The notes: generated from the letters alone by a model not told the origin. 64,000 nt of DNA from Burkholderia ubonensis subsp. mesacidophila (GCF_002097715.1 NZ_CP020737.1:3348001-3412000), one strand, 5' to 3'. Positions 30,724-39,920 are shown, counted from the first letter of the stretch. Translations and numbers: made by a program.

Positions 30724-30727
30724 CTAG
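30724..30727. repeat. Right target-site duplication CTAG
   Basis: The second copy of the CTAG target. Its first three bases are the stop codon (TAG on the minus strand) of the hydrolase gene. Confidence 0.7.
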
Positions 30728-31368
30728 CGCCACGCATCGACGACGACGCGCTTGAGCACATGCAGCTTGCGATGGAAGAAATGCTCGGCGCCGGGAATCA
30801 CGACGACGGGCAATTCCTGCGGCCGCGCCCAGTCGTACACCGCCGCGATCGGCACCGTGTCGTCGGTCTCGCCGTGGATCACGAGCGTGTTCTCCGGCAC
30901 GTCGGCGACCTGCCAGCGGCTCGCGGCCGTGCCGACGAACACGATCCGCTCGATCGCGTCGCCCGCGTCGCGCAGCCGCTTCGCGACGTGCGACAGCACG
31001 AAGGTGCCGAACGAGAAGCCGGCCAGCACGAGCGGCAGGTCCGCATACGCGGGCTGCGCGCGCATGTGCGCGAGCACCGCGAGCAGGTCGTCGGCTTCGC
31101 CGAAGCCGTTGTCGTGCACGCCCTCGGTCGCGCCGACGCCGCGGAAGTTCGACCGGTAGACGACGTAGTTGAGCTGCACGAGCGTGCGCGCCAGGGTTTG
31201 CGCGACCTTGTTGTCCATCGTGCCGCCGAACAGCGGGTGCGGATGCGCGACGAGCGCGATGCCGCGCGGCGCGGCGCTGCCTTCGCGCACCGCGTCGGGC
31301 AGGTCGACGGCGATCTCGATCTGGCCGACGGGGCCGGCGATCAGCGATTTCTGCGTATGTACGTTCAT
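30724..31368 (-). CDS. Alpha/beta hydrolase (COG2945-like)
   Basis: A 214-residue compact alpha/beta hydrolase. The oxyanion segment is HPHPLFGGTMDNKV, a hallmark of this small-hydrolase family. The nucleophile is S119 in GFSFGT. The late acid and histidine lie in HGETDDTVP and PGAEHFFH. The natural substrate is unknown; esters or storage-polymer fragments are possible. The ATG at 31366-31368 is 17 bp after the ferredoxin gene, so they are co-transcribed. The IS insertion sits exactly at its stop codon; the protein is complete but its native 3' end and terminator were displaced by 1.35 kb. Confidence 0.88.
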   Translation of the reverse strand: MNVHTQKSLIAGPVGQIEIAVDLPDAVREGSAAPRGIALVAHPHPLFGGTMDNKVAQTLARTLVQLNYVVYRSNFRGVGATEGVHDNGFGEADDLLAVLAHMRAQPAYADLPLVLAGFSFGTFVLSHVAKRLRDAGDAIERIVFVGTAASRWQVADVPENTLVIHGETDDTVPIAAVYDWARPQELPVVVIPGAEHFFHRKLHVLKRVVVDAWR

Positions 31369-31385
31369 GCTGTCGATCGCCCCGC

Positions 31386-31703
31386 TCAGATCTTCAGGCG
31401 GTCGACGGGCTTGCCGTCGCGCAGGTGCGATTCGACGATCTCGTCGATGTCGGCCTTGTCGACATACGTGTACCAGGTGCCTTCCGGATAGACGACCATC
31501 ACGGGCCCCTCCTCGCAGCGGTCGAGGCAGCCTGCCTTGTTGATGCGGACCTTGCCCGGCCCGGCGAGGCCGAGCTCCTTCACGCGCTTTTTCGCGTATT
31601 CCTGCATGGTCTGCGCGTCGCACTGCGCGCAGCTCGGACGTTCGGCGCCGGGCTCGCGCTGGTTCAGGCAGAAGAAGACGTGGTGCTGGTAGTAGGAATC
31701 CAT
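31386..31703 (-). CDS. Thioredoxin-like [2Fe-2S] ferredoxin
   Basis: A 105-residue NuoE/Shethna-type 2Fe-2S ferredoxin. The cluster ligands are the first cysteine in FFCLNQREPGAERPSC, and GCLDRCEEGP in the second half, in a thioredoxin-like fold. It presumably passes electrons in the cytoplasm; the partner enzyme is unknown. It lies between the VanZ-like gene (67 bp upstream) and the hydrolase gene. Confidence 0.88.
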   Translation of the reverse strand: MDSYYQHHVFFCLNQREPGAERPSCAQCDAQTMQEYAKKRVKELGLAGPGKVRINKAGCLDRCEEGPVMVVYPEGTWYTYVDKADIDEIVESHLRDGKPVDRLKI

Positions 31704-31770
31704 GATGGGTGACGGCGAGCGGCCCGGCGACGAGGCCGGGTCGGCGGTGGCAGGTGAATGGTGCGGACGA

Positions 31771-32943
31771 TTATAGCGAGCGGCGCGCGCGGCTGCCCGG
31801 ACCGCCGCCCGTCAGCCACGCGCGCTCGACGCGCAGCCCGAGCCAGATCAGCGCCGCATAGGGCCAGATCCACGCGAGCCAGCGCGCGATGCTGTTGAAG
31901 TGCACGTAGCGGCCCTGCCGCCAGCCGGACAGCGTGAAGTCGAAGAACGGGTTGACGGGCAGCAGGTTGACGAGCACGACGCCCGCGACGAGCGCGGCGG
32001 CGGCGAGCGACGCGCGCCACGCGTCGGACACGTACAGCGCGGCGAGCGCGGCCGCGAAGCCGAGCTCGATGCCGAGCCGCGCGCCGGGCGTCGCCCACAC
32101 GACGACGAGCCCGGTGGCCGACTGCATGAACGTCGCGGCGGACTTCAGCACGAGCGTCGCGGCGACGAACGCGATCATGAGCCGCACGCGCGGCGCGCGC
32201 GGCCGCATCGCGAGCGACGCGATCGCAAGCGCGGGGAACAGCATCAGCGCGCCGAGCACGGCCTCCCACCCGGAATCGGACAGCCAGCCGTCGACCTGCT
32301 CGGGCCATGCCGACACCTGCCACGCGGCCGGCAGCCATGCGAGCAGCGCGTCCTGCATCGACGCGTCGGCGCGCTCCCACAGCGCGGCCGGCCAGTCGCC
32401 GATGCCGAACAGGAACGGGGAAGGAAACAGGATCGCGAACGGCCAGAGCGCGGCCAGCAACAGCGGCGTCGCGCCGTCCGGCTCGAACCACGCGAAGCGC
32501 AGCCGCCTGAGCGCGCCGCGATCGAGCAGCGCGCCGGTCGCGGGCGCCATGAACGCCGCGCCCAGCAGCGCGCCGAGCGCATTGGCGGCGAGATCGAGAT
32601 TCGATGCGACGCGCGTCGGCAGGTAGGTCTGCAGCGCCTCCATCGACCCGGACAGCAGCGCGCCGAGCACGCCGGCGATCAGCGTCGCGCCGACCCCGCG
32701 CCAGCGCGGATGCAGCGCGAGCACCGCGAGGCCGCCGAACGGCAGGTAGCCGAGCACGTTGGTGACCACGTCGAACGCGGTCACGTAGCGCTGCATCGGC
32801 GCGAACAGGTAGTCGAACGGGCCGATGCCGAGCGCAGTCCAGCCCTCGAACGGATACAGCGATGCGTAGACGACGAGCGCCGTGTACGCGGCGAGCGCCT
32901 GCCGCGCCAGCGTCGATGCGCGGGGCGAGCCGGGCGCGCTCAT
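31771..32943 (-). CDS. VanZ family integral membrane protein
   Basis: A 390-residue polytopic membrane protein. The N-terminal third matches the VanZ domain, with the pattern DVVTNVLGYLPFGGLAVLAL, GSMEALQTYLPTRVASNLDLAANALGALLGA. The rest adds five to seven more helices of no recognised family. VanZ proteins have been linked to glycopeptide resistance and membrane or cell-wall homeostasis, without a known reaction. It follows the auxiliary lipoprotein gene by 16 bp, so it belongs to the lipid-transport operon transcript. Confidence 0.85.
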   Translation of the reverse strand: MSAPGSPRASTLARQALAAYTALVVYASLYPFEGWTALGIGPFDYLFAPMQRYVTAFDVVTNVLGYLPFGGLAVLALHPRWRGVGATLIAGVLGALLSGSMEALQTYLPTRVASNLDLAANALGALLGAAFMAPATGALLDRGALRRLRFAWFEPDGATPLLLAALWPFAILFPSPFLFGIGDWPAALWERADASMQDALLAWLPAAWQVSAWPEQVDGWLSDSGWEAVLGALMLFPALAIASLAMRPRAPRVRLMIAFVAATLVLKSAATFMQSATGLVVVWATPGARLGIELGFAAALAALYVSDAWRASLAAAALVAGVVLVNLLPVNPFFDFTLSGWRQGRYVHFNSIARWLAWIWPYAALIWLGLRVERAWLTGGGPGSRARRSL

Positions 32944-32959
32944 CGCGGGCGCCGGCGCA

Positions 32960-33583
32960 TCAAGGCGTGCCCGCGTAGGCCTGCATGCCGACCCAGGCCG
33001 CGATCTGCGCGACGAGGTCGTCGCTCGCCATCGCGAGCGCGCGCGCGCCGCCGGCGGCGTCCGGCGTGCTTGACGGCGCGCGCGCGACGAACGTGCGCTG
33101 GCCGAGCACCTTGCCGTCCTGCGTGAGCGTCGCGCGCGCGGTAACGGCGCCGTGGCTCTGCGACTGCCCGTCGAACACCTGCTCGAACTCGCTCAGGTCG
33201 ATCCGCAGCGTCGGCGCGCGCACGCCGTCGGAGCCTTCGAGCACCGCACCGCGCGACGACAGCGCGCCGCGCAGCCGCTGCGTGAGCAGCTGCGCGGGCG
33301 GCGCGGTCCAGCGGCTGTCGCGGTAGACGGCCATGCGCTGCGCGTCCGCATACGTGAGCCGGTAGACGAACTTGTCCGAATCGAGCGCGTCGGGCGCGAC
33401 GATGTCGAGCACCTTCAGCGCGGGGCCGGGGCCGGCGGTCGTGACCGGCGCGGCCGGGCCGAGGTCGTAGCGGACGTTCGACAGCGCCGCGTTTTCGCTG
33501 GCGCAGCCGGCCGCGAGCGCGAGCGTCAGCACGGCGAGCGCGGCGGCGGCCGGGCGCAGCGCGCGGGCGAGGGTTCGGGACAT
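32960..33583 (-). CDS. ABC-type transport auxiliary lipoprotein (PqiC/DUF330-like)
   Basis: A 207-residue lipoprotein with lipobox LALAAGC (Cys about 26). The ABC_trans_aux fold shows KVLDIVAPDALDSDKFVYRL near the N-terminus and AVYRDSRWTAPPAQLLTQRLRGAL in the middle. Such lipoproteins sit on the outer-membrane side of MCE/Mla-type lipid transporters, as PqiC does for PqiB. AGGA lies 7 nt before the ATG at 33581-33583. It is the fourth gene of the operon, 35 bp after the MCE gene. Confidence 0.88.
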   Translation of the reverse strand: MSRTLARALRPAAAALAVLTLALAAGCASENAALSNVRYDLGPAAPVTTAGPGPALKVLDIVAPDALDSDKFVYRLTYADAQRMAVYRDSRWTAPPAQLLTQRLRGALSSRGAVLEGSDGVRAPTLRIDLSEFEQVFDGQSQSHGAVTARATLTQDGKVLGQRTFVARAPSSTPDAAGGARALAMASDDLVAQIAAWVGMQAYAGTP

Positions 33584-33618
33584 GACGTGTTCCTGCATGA
33601 AAATTCCGGATTCGATGA

Positions 33619-34545
33619 TCAGTGGGCCGCCGCGCCCGGCCAGACGAAGCCCGCCTCGCCCGGCCCAGGAGCCGCGCCCGGCGAGCCGAACAGCAGGCTG
33701 CGCGGATTGCGGCCGAGCTCGCCCGCGACGTCCTTCAGCTGGCGCGACGCGTCGCCGACGCTCGTCGCCAGCGTGTTGAAGCGCGGCAGCGTGTCGGACT
33801 GCACGCGTGCGTTCAGCTCGTTCAGCGCGTCGCCGATATGCTCGGCGGCCGTGCCGGCCTTGTTCAGGTTCGCGACGAGCGGGCCGTTCGGCTGCAGCAG
33901 CGTGTTCGCCGACGCCATCGCGCGGTTCACCTCGTGCATCGTCGTCGGCAGCTCGGCGACCGCCGGGCCGAGCTGCTTCGACAGCGTCGTCACGCCGTCC
34001 GCCGCGTGCTGCATGCTTTCCACCGTCGCGCGCAGCTGCTCGCGCATCTCGGGCGACATCAGCTCGTTCGCGCTCTTCGCCGCCAGTTCGAGCTGCCGCA
34101 GCAGCACGTCGCCGCGCTGCTGGATCTGGTCGAACAGGCTCGGGTGCATCGGGATCTGCGCGACCGCCTTCGTCGAAGACGGCAGCGGCGACAGGTCGGT
34201 TCCCGTGTCGTCGAGCTGCACGAACGCGATGCCCGTCACGCCCTGGAAGCCGAGGCTGCCGAACGTCGACTGCGTGATCGGCGCGTCCTTGTCGACCATG
34301 ATGCGGATCCGGATCTGCCCGGGGCGCGAGCGGTCGAAGCCGATCGACTGCACCTTGCCGACGTCGAGGCCGCGAAAGCGCACCGCCGCGTCCGGAAACA
34401 GCCCGGTGACGTTGGTGCGCGCGATCAGGTCGTACGGAATGCGCACTGCGCGATCGACGTTGAACCAGAACACGGCGCCGGCGATCACGAGCGTCAGCGC
34501 GATCGTGAACAGGCCGGCCAAGAACGCATGAGATTTGTTTTCCAT
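33619..34545 (-). CDS. MCE/MlaD family substrate-binding protein
   Basis: A 308-residue MCE-domain protein. One N-terminal membrane helix (about 7-29) leads to a single MCE domain (about 35-115, DLIARTNVTGLFPDAAVRFRGLDVGKV). It is followed by long amphipathic coiled segments to about residue 275. It likely forms a hexameric periplasmic channel passing phospholipids between membranes. The start at 34543-34545 lies 14 bp after the ATPase gene, with AGGA upstream. It is longer than E. coli MlaD (183 residues) because of the coiled tail. Confidence 0.92.
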   Translation of the reverse strand: MENKSHAFLAGLFTIALTLVIAGAVFWFNVDRAVRIPYDLIARTNVTGLFPDAAVRFRGLDVGKVQSIGFDRSRPGQIRIRIMVDKDAPITQSTFGSLGFQGVTGIAFVQLDDTGTDLSPLPSSTKAVAQIPMHPSLFDQIQQRGDVLLRQLELAAKSANELMSPEMREQLRATVESMQHAADGVTTLSKQLGPAVAELPTTMHEVNRAMASANTLLQPNGPLVANLNKAGTAAEHIGDALNELNARVQSDTLPRFNTLATSVGDASRQLKDVAGELGRNPRSLLFGSPGAAPGPGEAGFVWPGAAAH

Positions 34546-34559
34546 TCGCGGGTTCCTTG

Positions 34560-35444
34560 CTACAGCTCGACGCTCGCCGGCGCCGGTTCGAGGGCTGCCG
34601 GCGGCAGCTTCGCGCGCCGCTCGGGCGGCAGCGCCTGCAGCGCGCGCCGGCCGCGCAGCCCCAGAAAATATTCGTGGATGAACGGATGGTCGACGTTCGC
34701 GGCCTCCTCGACCGGCGCGGCGACCAGCACCTTGCGGTCGGCGAGCACCGCGACGCGCGTCGACAGCGCGACCATCGTGTCGAGATCGTGCGTCACCATC
34801 ACGACCGTCAGCCCGAGCGTGCGGTGCAGCGTGGCGATCAGCTGGACGAATTCGTCGGACGCTTCCGGATCGAGCCCTGCCGTCGGCTCGTCGAGGAACA
34901 GCAGCTCCGGCTCGAGCGCGATCGCGCGCGCGATGCCGACCCGCTTCACCATCCCGCCCGACAGCGCGGCCGGCATCTTCGACGCATGCTTGCACGGCAG
35001 CCCGACCATCTCGAGCTTGAGCATCACGATGTCGTGCAGCAGGTCGGCCGGCACGCGGCCGAGCTCGCGCAGCGGCTGCGCGACGTTGTCGAACACCGTC
35101 ATCGACGAGAACAGCGCGCCCTGCTGGAACAGCATCCCGGAACGGGTGCGCATCATTCGCGACGTGGCCGCGTCGATCGTCGACGTGTCCTGGCCGAACA
35201 CCTTGATCGTGCCCGACGTCGGCCGCTCGAGGCCGAGGATCTGCCGCACGAGCGTCGTCTTGCCCGAGCCCGAGCCGCCGACGATCGCCACGATCTCGCC
35301 GCGCCGCACGTCGAAATCGAGCTTCTGGTGGATGATGTTGCGCCCGTAGCGCTTCGTCAGGTTGCGCACCTCGATCACGAGGTCGTCGGCCGGCGCGGCG
35401 CCGGCCGACGCCGCATCGGTTGTCGGCAGGTTCAGCATGTTCAT
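34560..35444 (-). CDS. MlaF-like ABC transporter ATP-binding protein
   Basis: A 294-residue ABC ATPase of the lipid-trafficking (MlaF/Ttg2A) type. Walker A is GGSGSGKT (56-63), the signature LSGGMVKR (161-168) and Walker B ELLFLDEP (180-187). The motif FQQGALFSSMTVFDNV is characteristic of MlaF. A C-terminal tail of about 30 residues extends beyond the usual end. Its ATG overlaps the permease stop by 4 bases (ATGA). It powers lipid transfer with the permease and MCE protein. Confidence 0.94.
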   Translation of the reverse strand: MNMLNLPTTDAASAGAAPADDLVIEVRNLTKRYGRNIIHQKLDFDVRRGEIVAIVGGSGSGKTTLVRQILGLERPTSGTIKVFGQDTSTIDAATSRMMRTRSGMLFQQGALFSSMTVFDNVAQPLRELGRVPADLLHDIVMLKLEMVGLPCKHASKMPAALSGGMVKRVGIARAIALEPELLFLDEPTAGLDPEASDEFVQLIATLHRTLGLTVVMVTHDLDTMVALSTRVAVLADRKVLVAAPVEEAANVDHPFIHEYFLGLRGRRALQALPPERRAKLPPAALEPAPASVEL

Positions 35445-36592
35445 CCGAGCCCCACGTTCTGAAACAGCATCGCGAACACGGCGTCGGCGAGGATCACGAC
35501 CGTGATCGACGTGACGACCGACGTCGTCGTGCCTTCGCCGAGGCTCTGCGAGTTCGCCTTGATCCGGAAGCCGAAATGGCACGCGACGAGCGCGATCAGC
35601 ATGCCGAACACGACGCCCTTGCCGAGCCCGATGTACAGGTTCGCGATCGGCACGACGCCCGGCAGCGAGCGCACGAAAAAGCTGAAGTCGATGCCGAGCG
35701 CGAGCTTCGCCGCGAGCGCGCCGCCCGACAGCGCGATGACGTTGGTCCACATCACGAGCAGCGGCATCGCGACGCCGAGCGCGAGCACCCGCGGCAGGAT
35801 CAGCCGCAGCCCGTGCGGGATGCCCATCACGCGCATCGCGTCGAGTTCTTCCGTCACGCGCATCACGCCGATCTGCGCGGTGATCGCCGAGCCCGAACGG
35901 CCGGCGACGAGGATCGCCGACAGCACTGGCCCGAGCTCGCGGATCACCGACAGCCCCAGGATGTTCACGATGTACCGGTTCGCGCCGAACATCTGCAGCT
36001 GCTGCGCGGACAGGTAGCTCAGCACGATGCCGATCAGGAACGCGACGAGCGCGGTGATCGGCAGCGCCTGCGCGCCCGCGCTGTAGACGTTCGCCGACGT
36101 CTCCTTCCACGGCATCGTCTTCGGCCGGCGCAGCACCGACAGCGCATCGAGCACCACGCGGCCGAACATCGAGATGCCGCCCTGCAGGTGCTCGGAGAAC
36201 GTGAACAGCGCGCGACCGAGGCGCGTGACGGGATCGACGCGCTCGATGCGCTCGGGCGCCTCGCGCTGGCGGTCGAGCCGCTCGATGCGCTCGAAGATCG
36301 TGCGCTGGGTCTCGGTGAGCGCGATGCCGGCCGGCAGCTTGCGGCCCCAGACCCGCCAGAGCGCCTGGCCGCCGACGTGGTCGATCCGCTCGATGCCGGA
36401 CAGATCCCATTCGCGCACGCGGCCTTTCGCGAGCCCCGCGACGCGGCGCGCGACGACGCCGCGATTGCGCGCCAGCGCGAGCGCGGTCCACTGTCCGTAC
36501 AGGCGCACGGTCGGGCCCGGGCCGCCGGCATCGACCGACAGGCCGGGAGGAGTGTCGAAATCCAAGGCGGCTAGTTTGCAAATGAATGACAC
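35441..36592 (-). CDS. MlaE-type permease fused to an N-terminal STAS-like domain
   Basis: A 383-residue permease. Residues 1-110 look like a STAS/MlaB-type domain (LYGQWTALALARNRG, WDLSGIERIDHVGGQALWRVW), replacing the separate MlaB of E. coli. Residues 125-383 are the MlaE domain with ALPITALVAFLIGIVLSYLSAQQLQMFG, RELGPVLSAILVAGRSGSAITAQIGVMRVTEELDAM and five helices. The start is a GTG at 36590-36592, only 5 bp after a TACAAT -10 element, so the mRNA may be leaderless; a downstream TTG is a weaker alternative. It heads the operon permease, ATPase, MCE protein, lipoprotein, VanZ, ferredoxin, hydrolase. Confidence 0.92.
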   Translation of the reverse strand: MSFICKLAALDFDTPPGLSVDAGGPGPTVRLYGQWTALALARNRGVVARRVAGLAKGRVREWDLSGIERIDHVGGQALWRVWGRKLPAGIALTETQRTIFERIERLDRQREAPERIERVDPVTRLGRALFTFSEHLQGGISMFGRVVLDALSVLRRPKTMPWKETSANVYSAGAQALPITALVAFLIGIVLSYLSAQQLQMFGANRYIVNILGLSVIRELGPVLSAILVAGRSGSAITAQIGVMRVTEELDAMRVMGIPHGLRLILPRVLALGVAMPLLVMWTNVIALSGGALAAKLALGIDFSFFVRSLPGVVPIANLYIGLGKGVVFGMLIALVACHFGFRIKANSQSLGEGTTTSVVTSITVVILADAVFAMLFQNVGLG

Positions 36593-36597
36593 TGGCC

Positions 36598-36603
36598 ATT
36601 GTA
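36598..36603 (-). promoter_or_regulatory. -10 element of the lipid-transport operon
   Basis: TACAAT on the minus strand, 5 bp from the GTG start. No recognisable -35 is seen. Confidence 0.45.
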
Positions 36604-36874
36604 ACGAACCGCCCGCTCCCGCGACGTGAGGATTTCCGCCGGGATCGTCCGGCTCGCAGGCGACGGCTCCGCCGTCCCCGGACGCCCGCGGCTCGCCGCC
36701 CCCGGCCTGCCGCCCGCTGCTCGTCGCGCCCCCTTTCCGCGAGCCGTCGCGGGCCTTTCATTCCACCGTCACGTTTCCTTTCGATACTCTCACGCGCTGC
36801 ACGACCGGCCGTCGGCGCGCCACGCGCCGCCTTCCGTGCAGACCACGACAACAGAACACCAAACAGGACAACCG

Positions 36875-38941
36875 ATGCGATTCCCTTCGCCTCTCCGCCA
36901 TCGCGCGCCGGCTGCCGCCGCGCTCGCGAGCCTCACCTTTCTCGCCGCCTGCAACGGCGACGACGTGATCGCCCCGCCGTCGTCGCAGGCGCACGCGCAA
37001 GCGCCCGTCGGCACCAAGGCGACCCTCGCGCTGCTCGAGACGACCGACCTGCACACGAACGTGCTCTCGTATGACTATTTCAAGCTCGCGGCGGACAACT
37101 CGCTCGGCTTCGAGCGCGTGTCGACGCTGATCGCGCAGGCGCGCGCGCAGTACCCGAACACGCTGCTGCTCGACAACGGCGACACGATCCAGGGCACCGC
37201 GCTCGCCGACTACCAGGCGCTCGTGAGCCCGCTCGGCTGCGACCAGACGCTCGCGATCTACAAGGTGATGAACGCGACGAAGTTCGACGGCGGCGGGATC
37301 GGCAACCACGAATTCAACTACGGGCTGCCGTACCTGTCGCAGGTGACCGGCAACACGTTCGACGTCGACGGCCTGCCCGCGCCCGCGCAGCAGAAGAAGT
37401 GCGCGGGCCCGGCGTTCCCGCAGGTGCTCGCGAACGTGATCAGCGCGAAGACCAACGCGCCCCTCTTCACGCCGTACACGATCCTGACCCGCACGATCAC
37501 GGCGGCCACGCCGGACGGCAAGACGGTCAGCGCGCCGGTGAAGGTCGGCATCATCGGCTTCACGCCGCCCGCGATCATGAACTGGGACAAGCGCTGGCTC
37601 GACGGCAAGGTCTACACGACCGGCCTGAAGGAAGCGGCCGAGAAGTACATTCCGGAGATGCGCGCGAAGGGCGCGGACCTCATCGTCGCGATCTCGCACG
37701 GCGGGCTCGACAACTCGGCGTACTCGCCGACGATGGAAAACGGCAGCTGGTGGCTGTCGACCGTGCCGGGCATCGACGCGATGCTGATCGGCCACTCGCA
37801 CCAGGTGTTCCCGGATGCGAACAGCACGGTGCAGCAGTTCAACCTGCCGGGCGTCGACAAGGTCAAGGGCACCGTCAACGGCGTGCCGACCGTGATGGCG
37901 AACTACTGGGGCAAGCACCTCGGCGTGATCAAGCTCGGCCTCGCGTTCGACGGCAAGACGTGGAGCGTCGACAAGTCGCTCACGACCGTCGAGGCGCGCC
38001 CGATCCAGAACGCGGACAAGAGCTACGTCGCCGCCGACCCGTCGGTGGCGGCCGCGATCGCCGCCGAGCACCAGGCGACGATCAACTACGTGAAGACGCC
38101 GATCGGCTCGACCGACTACCGGATGAACTCGTATTTCGCCGACGTCGGCGATCCGGGCGCGATCCAGGTCGTCAACGAGGCGCAGGCCGACTACGTGAAG
38201 ACCTACGTGCAGGCGAACCTGCCGCAGTACGCGTCGCTGCCGGTGCTGTCGGTCAGCGCGCCGTTCAAGAGCGGCTTCGGCGGCGGCAACGACTTCACCG
38301 ACGTCGCGCCGGGCGCGCTCGCGATCAACAACGCGGCCGACCTGTACCTGTATCCGAACACCGTCTACGCGACGAAGGTGAGCGGCGCGGACGTGAAGAA
38401 CTGGCTCGAGACCGCCGCGAAGCGCTTCAACCGGATCGATCCGACGCAGGCGACCGTGCAGAAGCTCGTCAGCGGCTTCCCCGGCTACAACTTCGACATG
38501 TTCACGTCCGCCGATCTGTCGTACGAGATCGACGTCACGCAGCCGGTCGGCAGCCGGATCAGGAACCTGACGTACAAGGGCGCGCCGATCGACCCGAACG
38601 GGCAGTTCATCGTCGCGACCAACAACTACCGCGCGAGCGGCGGCGGCAACTTCCCCGGCCTCGACGGCAGCAAGACGATCTTCGCGTCGCCGGACGCGAA
38701 CCGCGACGTGCTGATCGCGTTCATCAAGAAGCGCGGCGCGATCACGCGCGCGGCGGACGGCGCGCAGCGCAGCTGGCGCTTCACGAAGCTCGCGAGCTCG
38801 GTCGCGCACGTGCAGTTCGCGTCCGCGCCGAATCGCCTCGCCGACGCGGCGGCGGCCGGCCTGACCGGCATCACGCAGGTCGCGGCCGACGACGGCTCGG
38901 GCAAGAACCTCGCCACCTACGAGATCGACCTGACGCAATGA
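36875..38941 (+). CDS. cpdB: 2',3'-cyclic-nucleotide 2'-phosphodiesterase/3'-nucleotidase
   Basis: A 688-residue metallophosphoesterase of the CpdB/5'-nucleotidase family, releasing nucleosides and phosphate from cyclic and 3'-nucleotides in the periplasm. The signal ends in a lipobox-like FLAAC (Cys26), so it may be lipidated. Metal-binding motifs are ETTDLHTN, DNGDTIQGT, GNHEFNYG, AISHGG and GHSHQVFP. The C-terminal nucleotidase domain contains SAPFKSG and NNYRASGGGNFPGL. AGGA lies 6 nt before the ATG at 36875. The open frame upstream is non-homologous. It overlaps the following Sel1-repeat gene by 4 bases. Confidence 0.95.
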   Translation: MRFPSPLRHRAPAAAALASLTFLAACNGDDVIAPPSSQAHAQAPVGTKATLALLETTDLHTNVLSYDYFKLAADNSLGFERVSTLIAQARAQYPNTLLLDNGDTIQGTALADYQALVSPLGCDQTLAIYKVMNATKFDGGGIGNHEFNYGLPYLSQVTGNTFDVDGLPAPAQQKKCAGPAFPQVLANVISAKTNAPLFTPYTILTRTITAATPDGKTVSAPVKVGIIGFTPPAIMNWDKRWLDGKVYTTGLKEAAEKYIPEMRAKGADLIVAISHGGLDNSAYSPTMENGSWWLSTVPGIDAMLIGHSHQVFPDANSTVQQFNLPGVDKVKGTVNGVPTVMANYWGKHLGVIKLGLAFDGKTWSVDKSLTTVEARPIQNADKSYVAADPSVAAAIAAEHQATINYVKTPIGSTDYRMNSYFADVGDPGAIQVVNEAQADYVKTYVQANLPQYASLPVLSVSAPFKSGFGGGNDFTDVAPGALAINNAADLYLYPNTVYATKVSGADVKNWLETAAKRFNRIDPTQATVQKLVSGFPGYNFDMFTSADLSYEIDVTQPVGSRIRNLTYKGAPIDPNGQFIVATNNYRASGGGNFPGLDGSKTIFASPDANRDVLIAFIKKRGAITRAADGAQRSWRFTKLASSVAHVQFASAPNRLADAAAAGLTGITQVAADDGSGKNLATYEIDLTQ

Positions 38942-39795
38942 GGCACGCGATGCAACCGATCCGCACCATGCGGCCCGCCGAGGCGGGCTTCGCGCCGGCC
39001 GCGCGGCGCCTGCTGCGCGTGAAGCTGCCGCCCGCCGTGCTGCTGGCGGCGGTGGCGGCGCTCGCCGCCGCCGTCGTCGCGGCGAGCGGCTGGCGCGGCG
39101 CCGGCCCCGCGCCGAGCGCCGCGCAGCTCGACGAATGGCAGGCGATGGTCACGCAGGCCGGCGAGCCGCACGCGCTCGCGCGGCTGCGCGACCTCGCGCG
39201 CGCCGGGTCCGCCGACGCACAGGCGGCGCTCGGCGGCGCGCTCATCGATGCGCGCGAGCCCGGCTTGCGCGACGAAGGGCGCGGCTGGCTCGAAACCGCC
39301 GCGCAAGCGGACGGCGCGGCGGGCGCGCCGGCTGCGCGCCGCGCGCAGCTCGCGCTCGGCAAGGCGCTGCTGCTCGGCAGCGGCGGGCTGCCGAAGGACT
39401 ATGCGCGCGCCCGGACGCTGCTGGCCGCCGCCGCCGGACACGGCGACCCGGCCGCCGCGTACTACCTCGGGCTGATCTACCGCAGCGGCTACGGCATCGC
39501 CGCCGATCCCGCGCAGGCGGCGCGCTGGTTCGACGTGGCGTCGCGCGCGGACATCCCGGCCGCCGACTTCATGCTCGCAAACGCGTATCGCGACGGCAGC
39601 GGCGTGCCGCGCGACGACGCGCGCGCGCTCGCGCTGTACCGGCGCGCGGCCGAGCACGAACTGCCGGAAGCGGTGCAGACGCTCGCGATGGCGTATCGAA
39701 ACGGCGAGCTGGGCCTCACGCCGGATGCGGACGAATTCCACGCGCAGTGGATCGAGACCGCGCATGCGCTGAAGCATCCGGTTGTTGCGCCGTAA
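38938..39795 (+). CDS. Sel1-repeat (TPR-like) membrane-anchored protein
   Basis: A 285-residue protein beginning at an ATGA overlap with cpdB. One N-terminal membrane helix (about 30-52) anchors a periplasmic chain of Sel1-like repeats: LGKALLLGSGGLPKDYARARTLLAAAAGHGDP, YLGLIYRSGYGIAADPAQAARWFDVAS, LANAYRDGSGVPRDDARALALYRRAAEH and a final LAMAYRNGELGL. Each is separated by a short linker. Such repeats bind proteins. A functional link to CpdB is implied only by translational coupling. Confidence 0.82.
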   Translation: MRHAMQPIRTMRPAEAGFAPAARRLLRVKLPPAVLLAAVAALAAAVVAASGWRGAGPAPSAAQLDEWQAMVTQAGEPHALARLRDLARAGSADAQAALGGALIDAREPGLRDEGRGWLETAAQADGAAGAPAARRAQLALGKALLLGSGGLPKDYARARTLLAAAAGHGDPAAAYYLGLIYRSGYGIAADPAQAARWFDVASRADIPAADFMLANAYRDGSGVPRDDARALALYRRAAEHELPEAVQTLAMAYRNGELGLTPDADEFHAQWIETAHALKHPVVAP

Positions 39796-39920
39796 GGGTG
39801 CGTCGGAAGCGCAAGCCGGCAGGACGGCGGTGGCCTGACGCGCATGACCCGGCGCCCCGCGCATCGATCGCCTTGAACCGGGATCGATCGCGAGACGCCG
39901 GCATGCGCGCGGCGGTGCCT

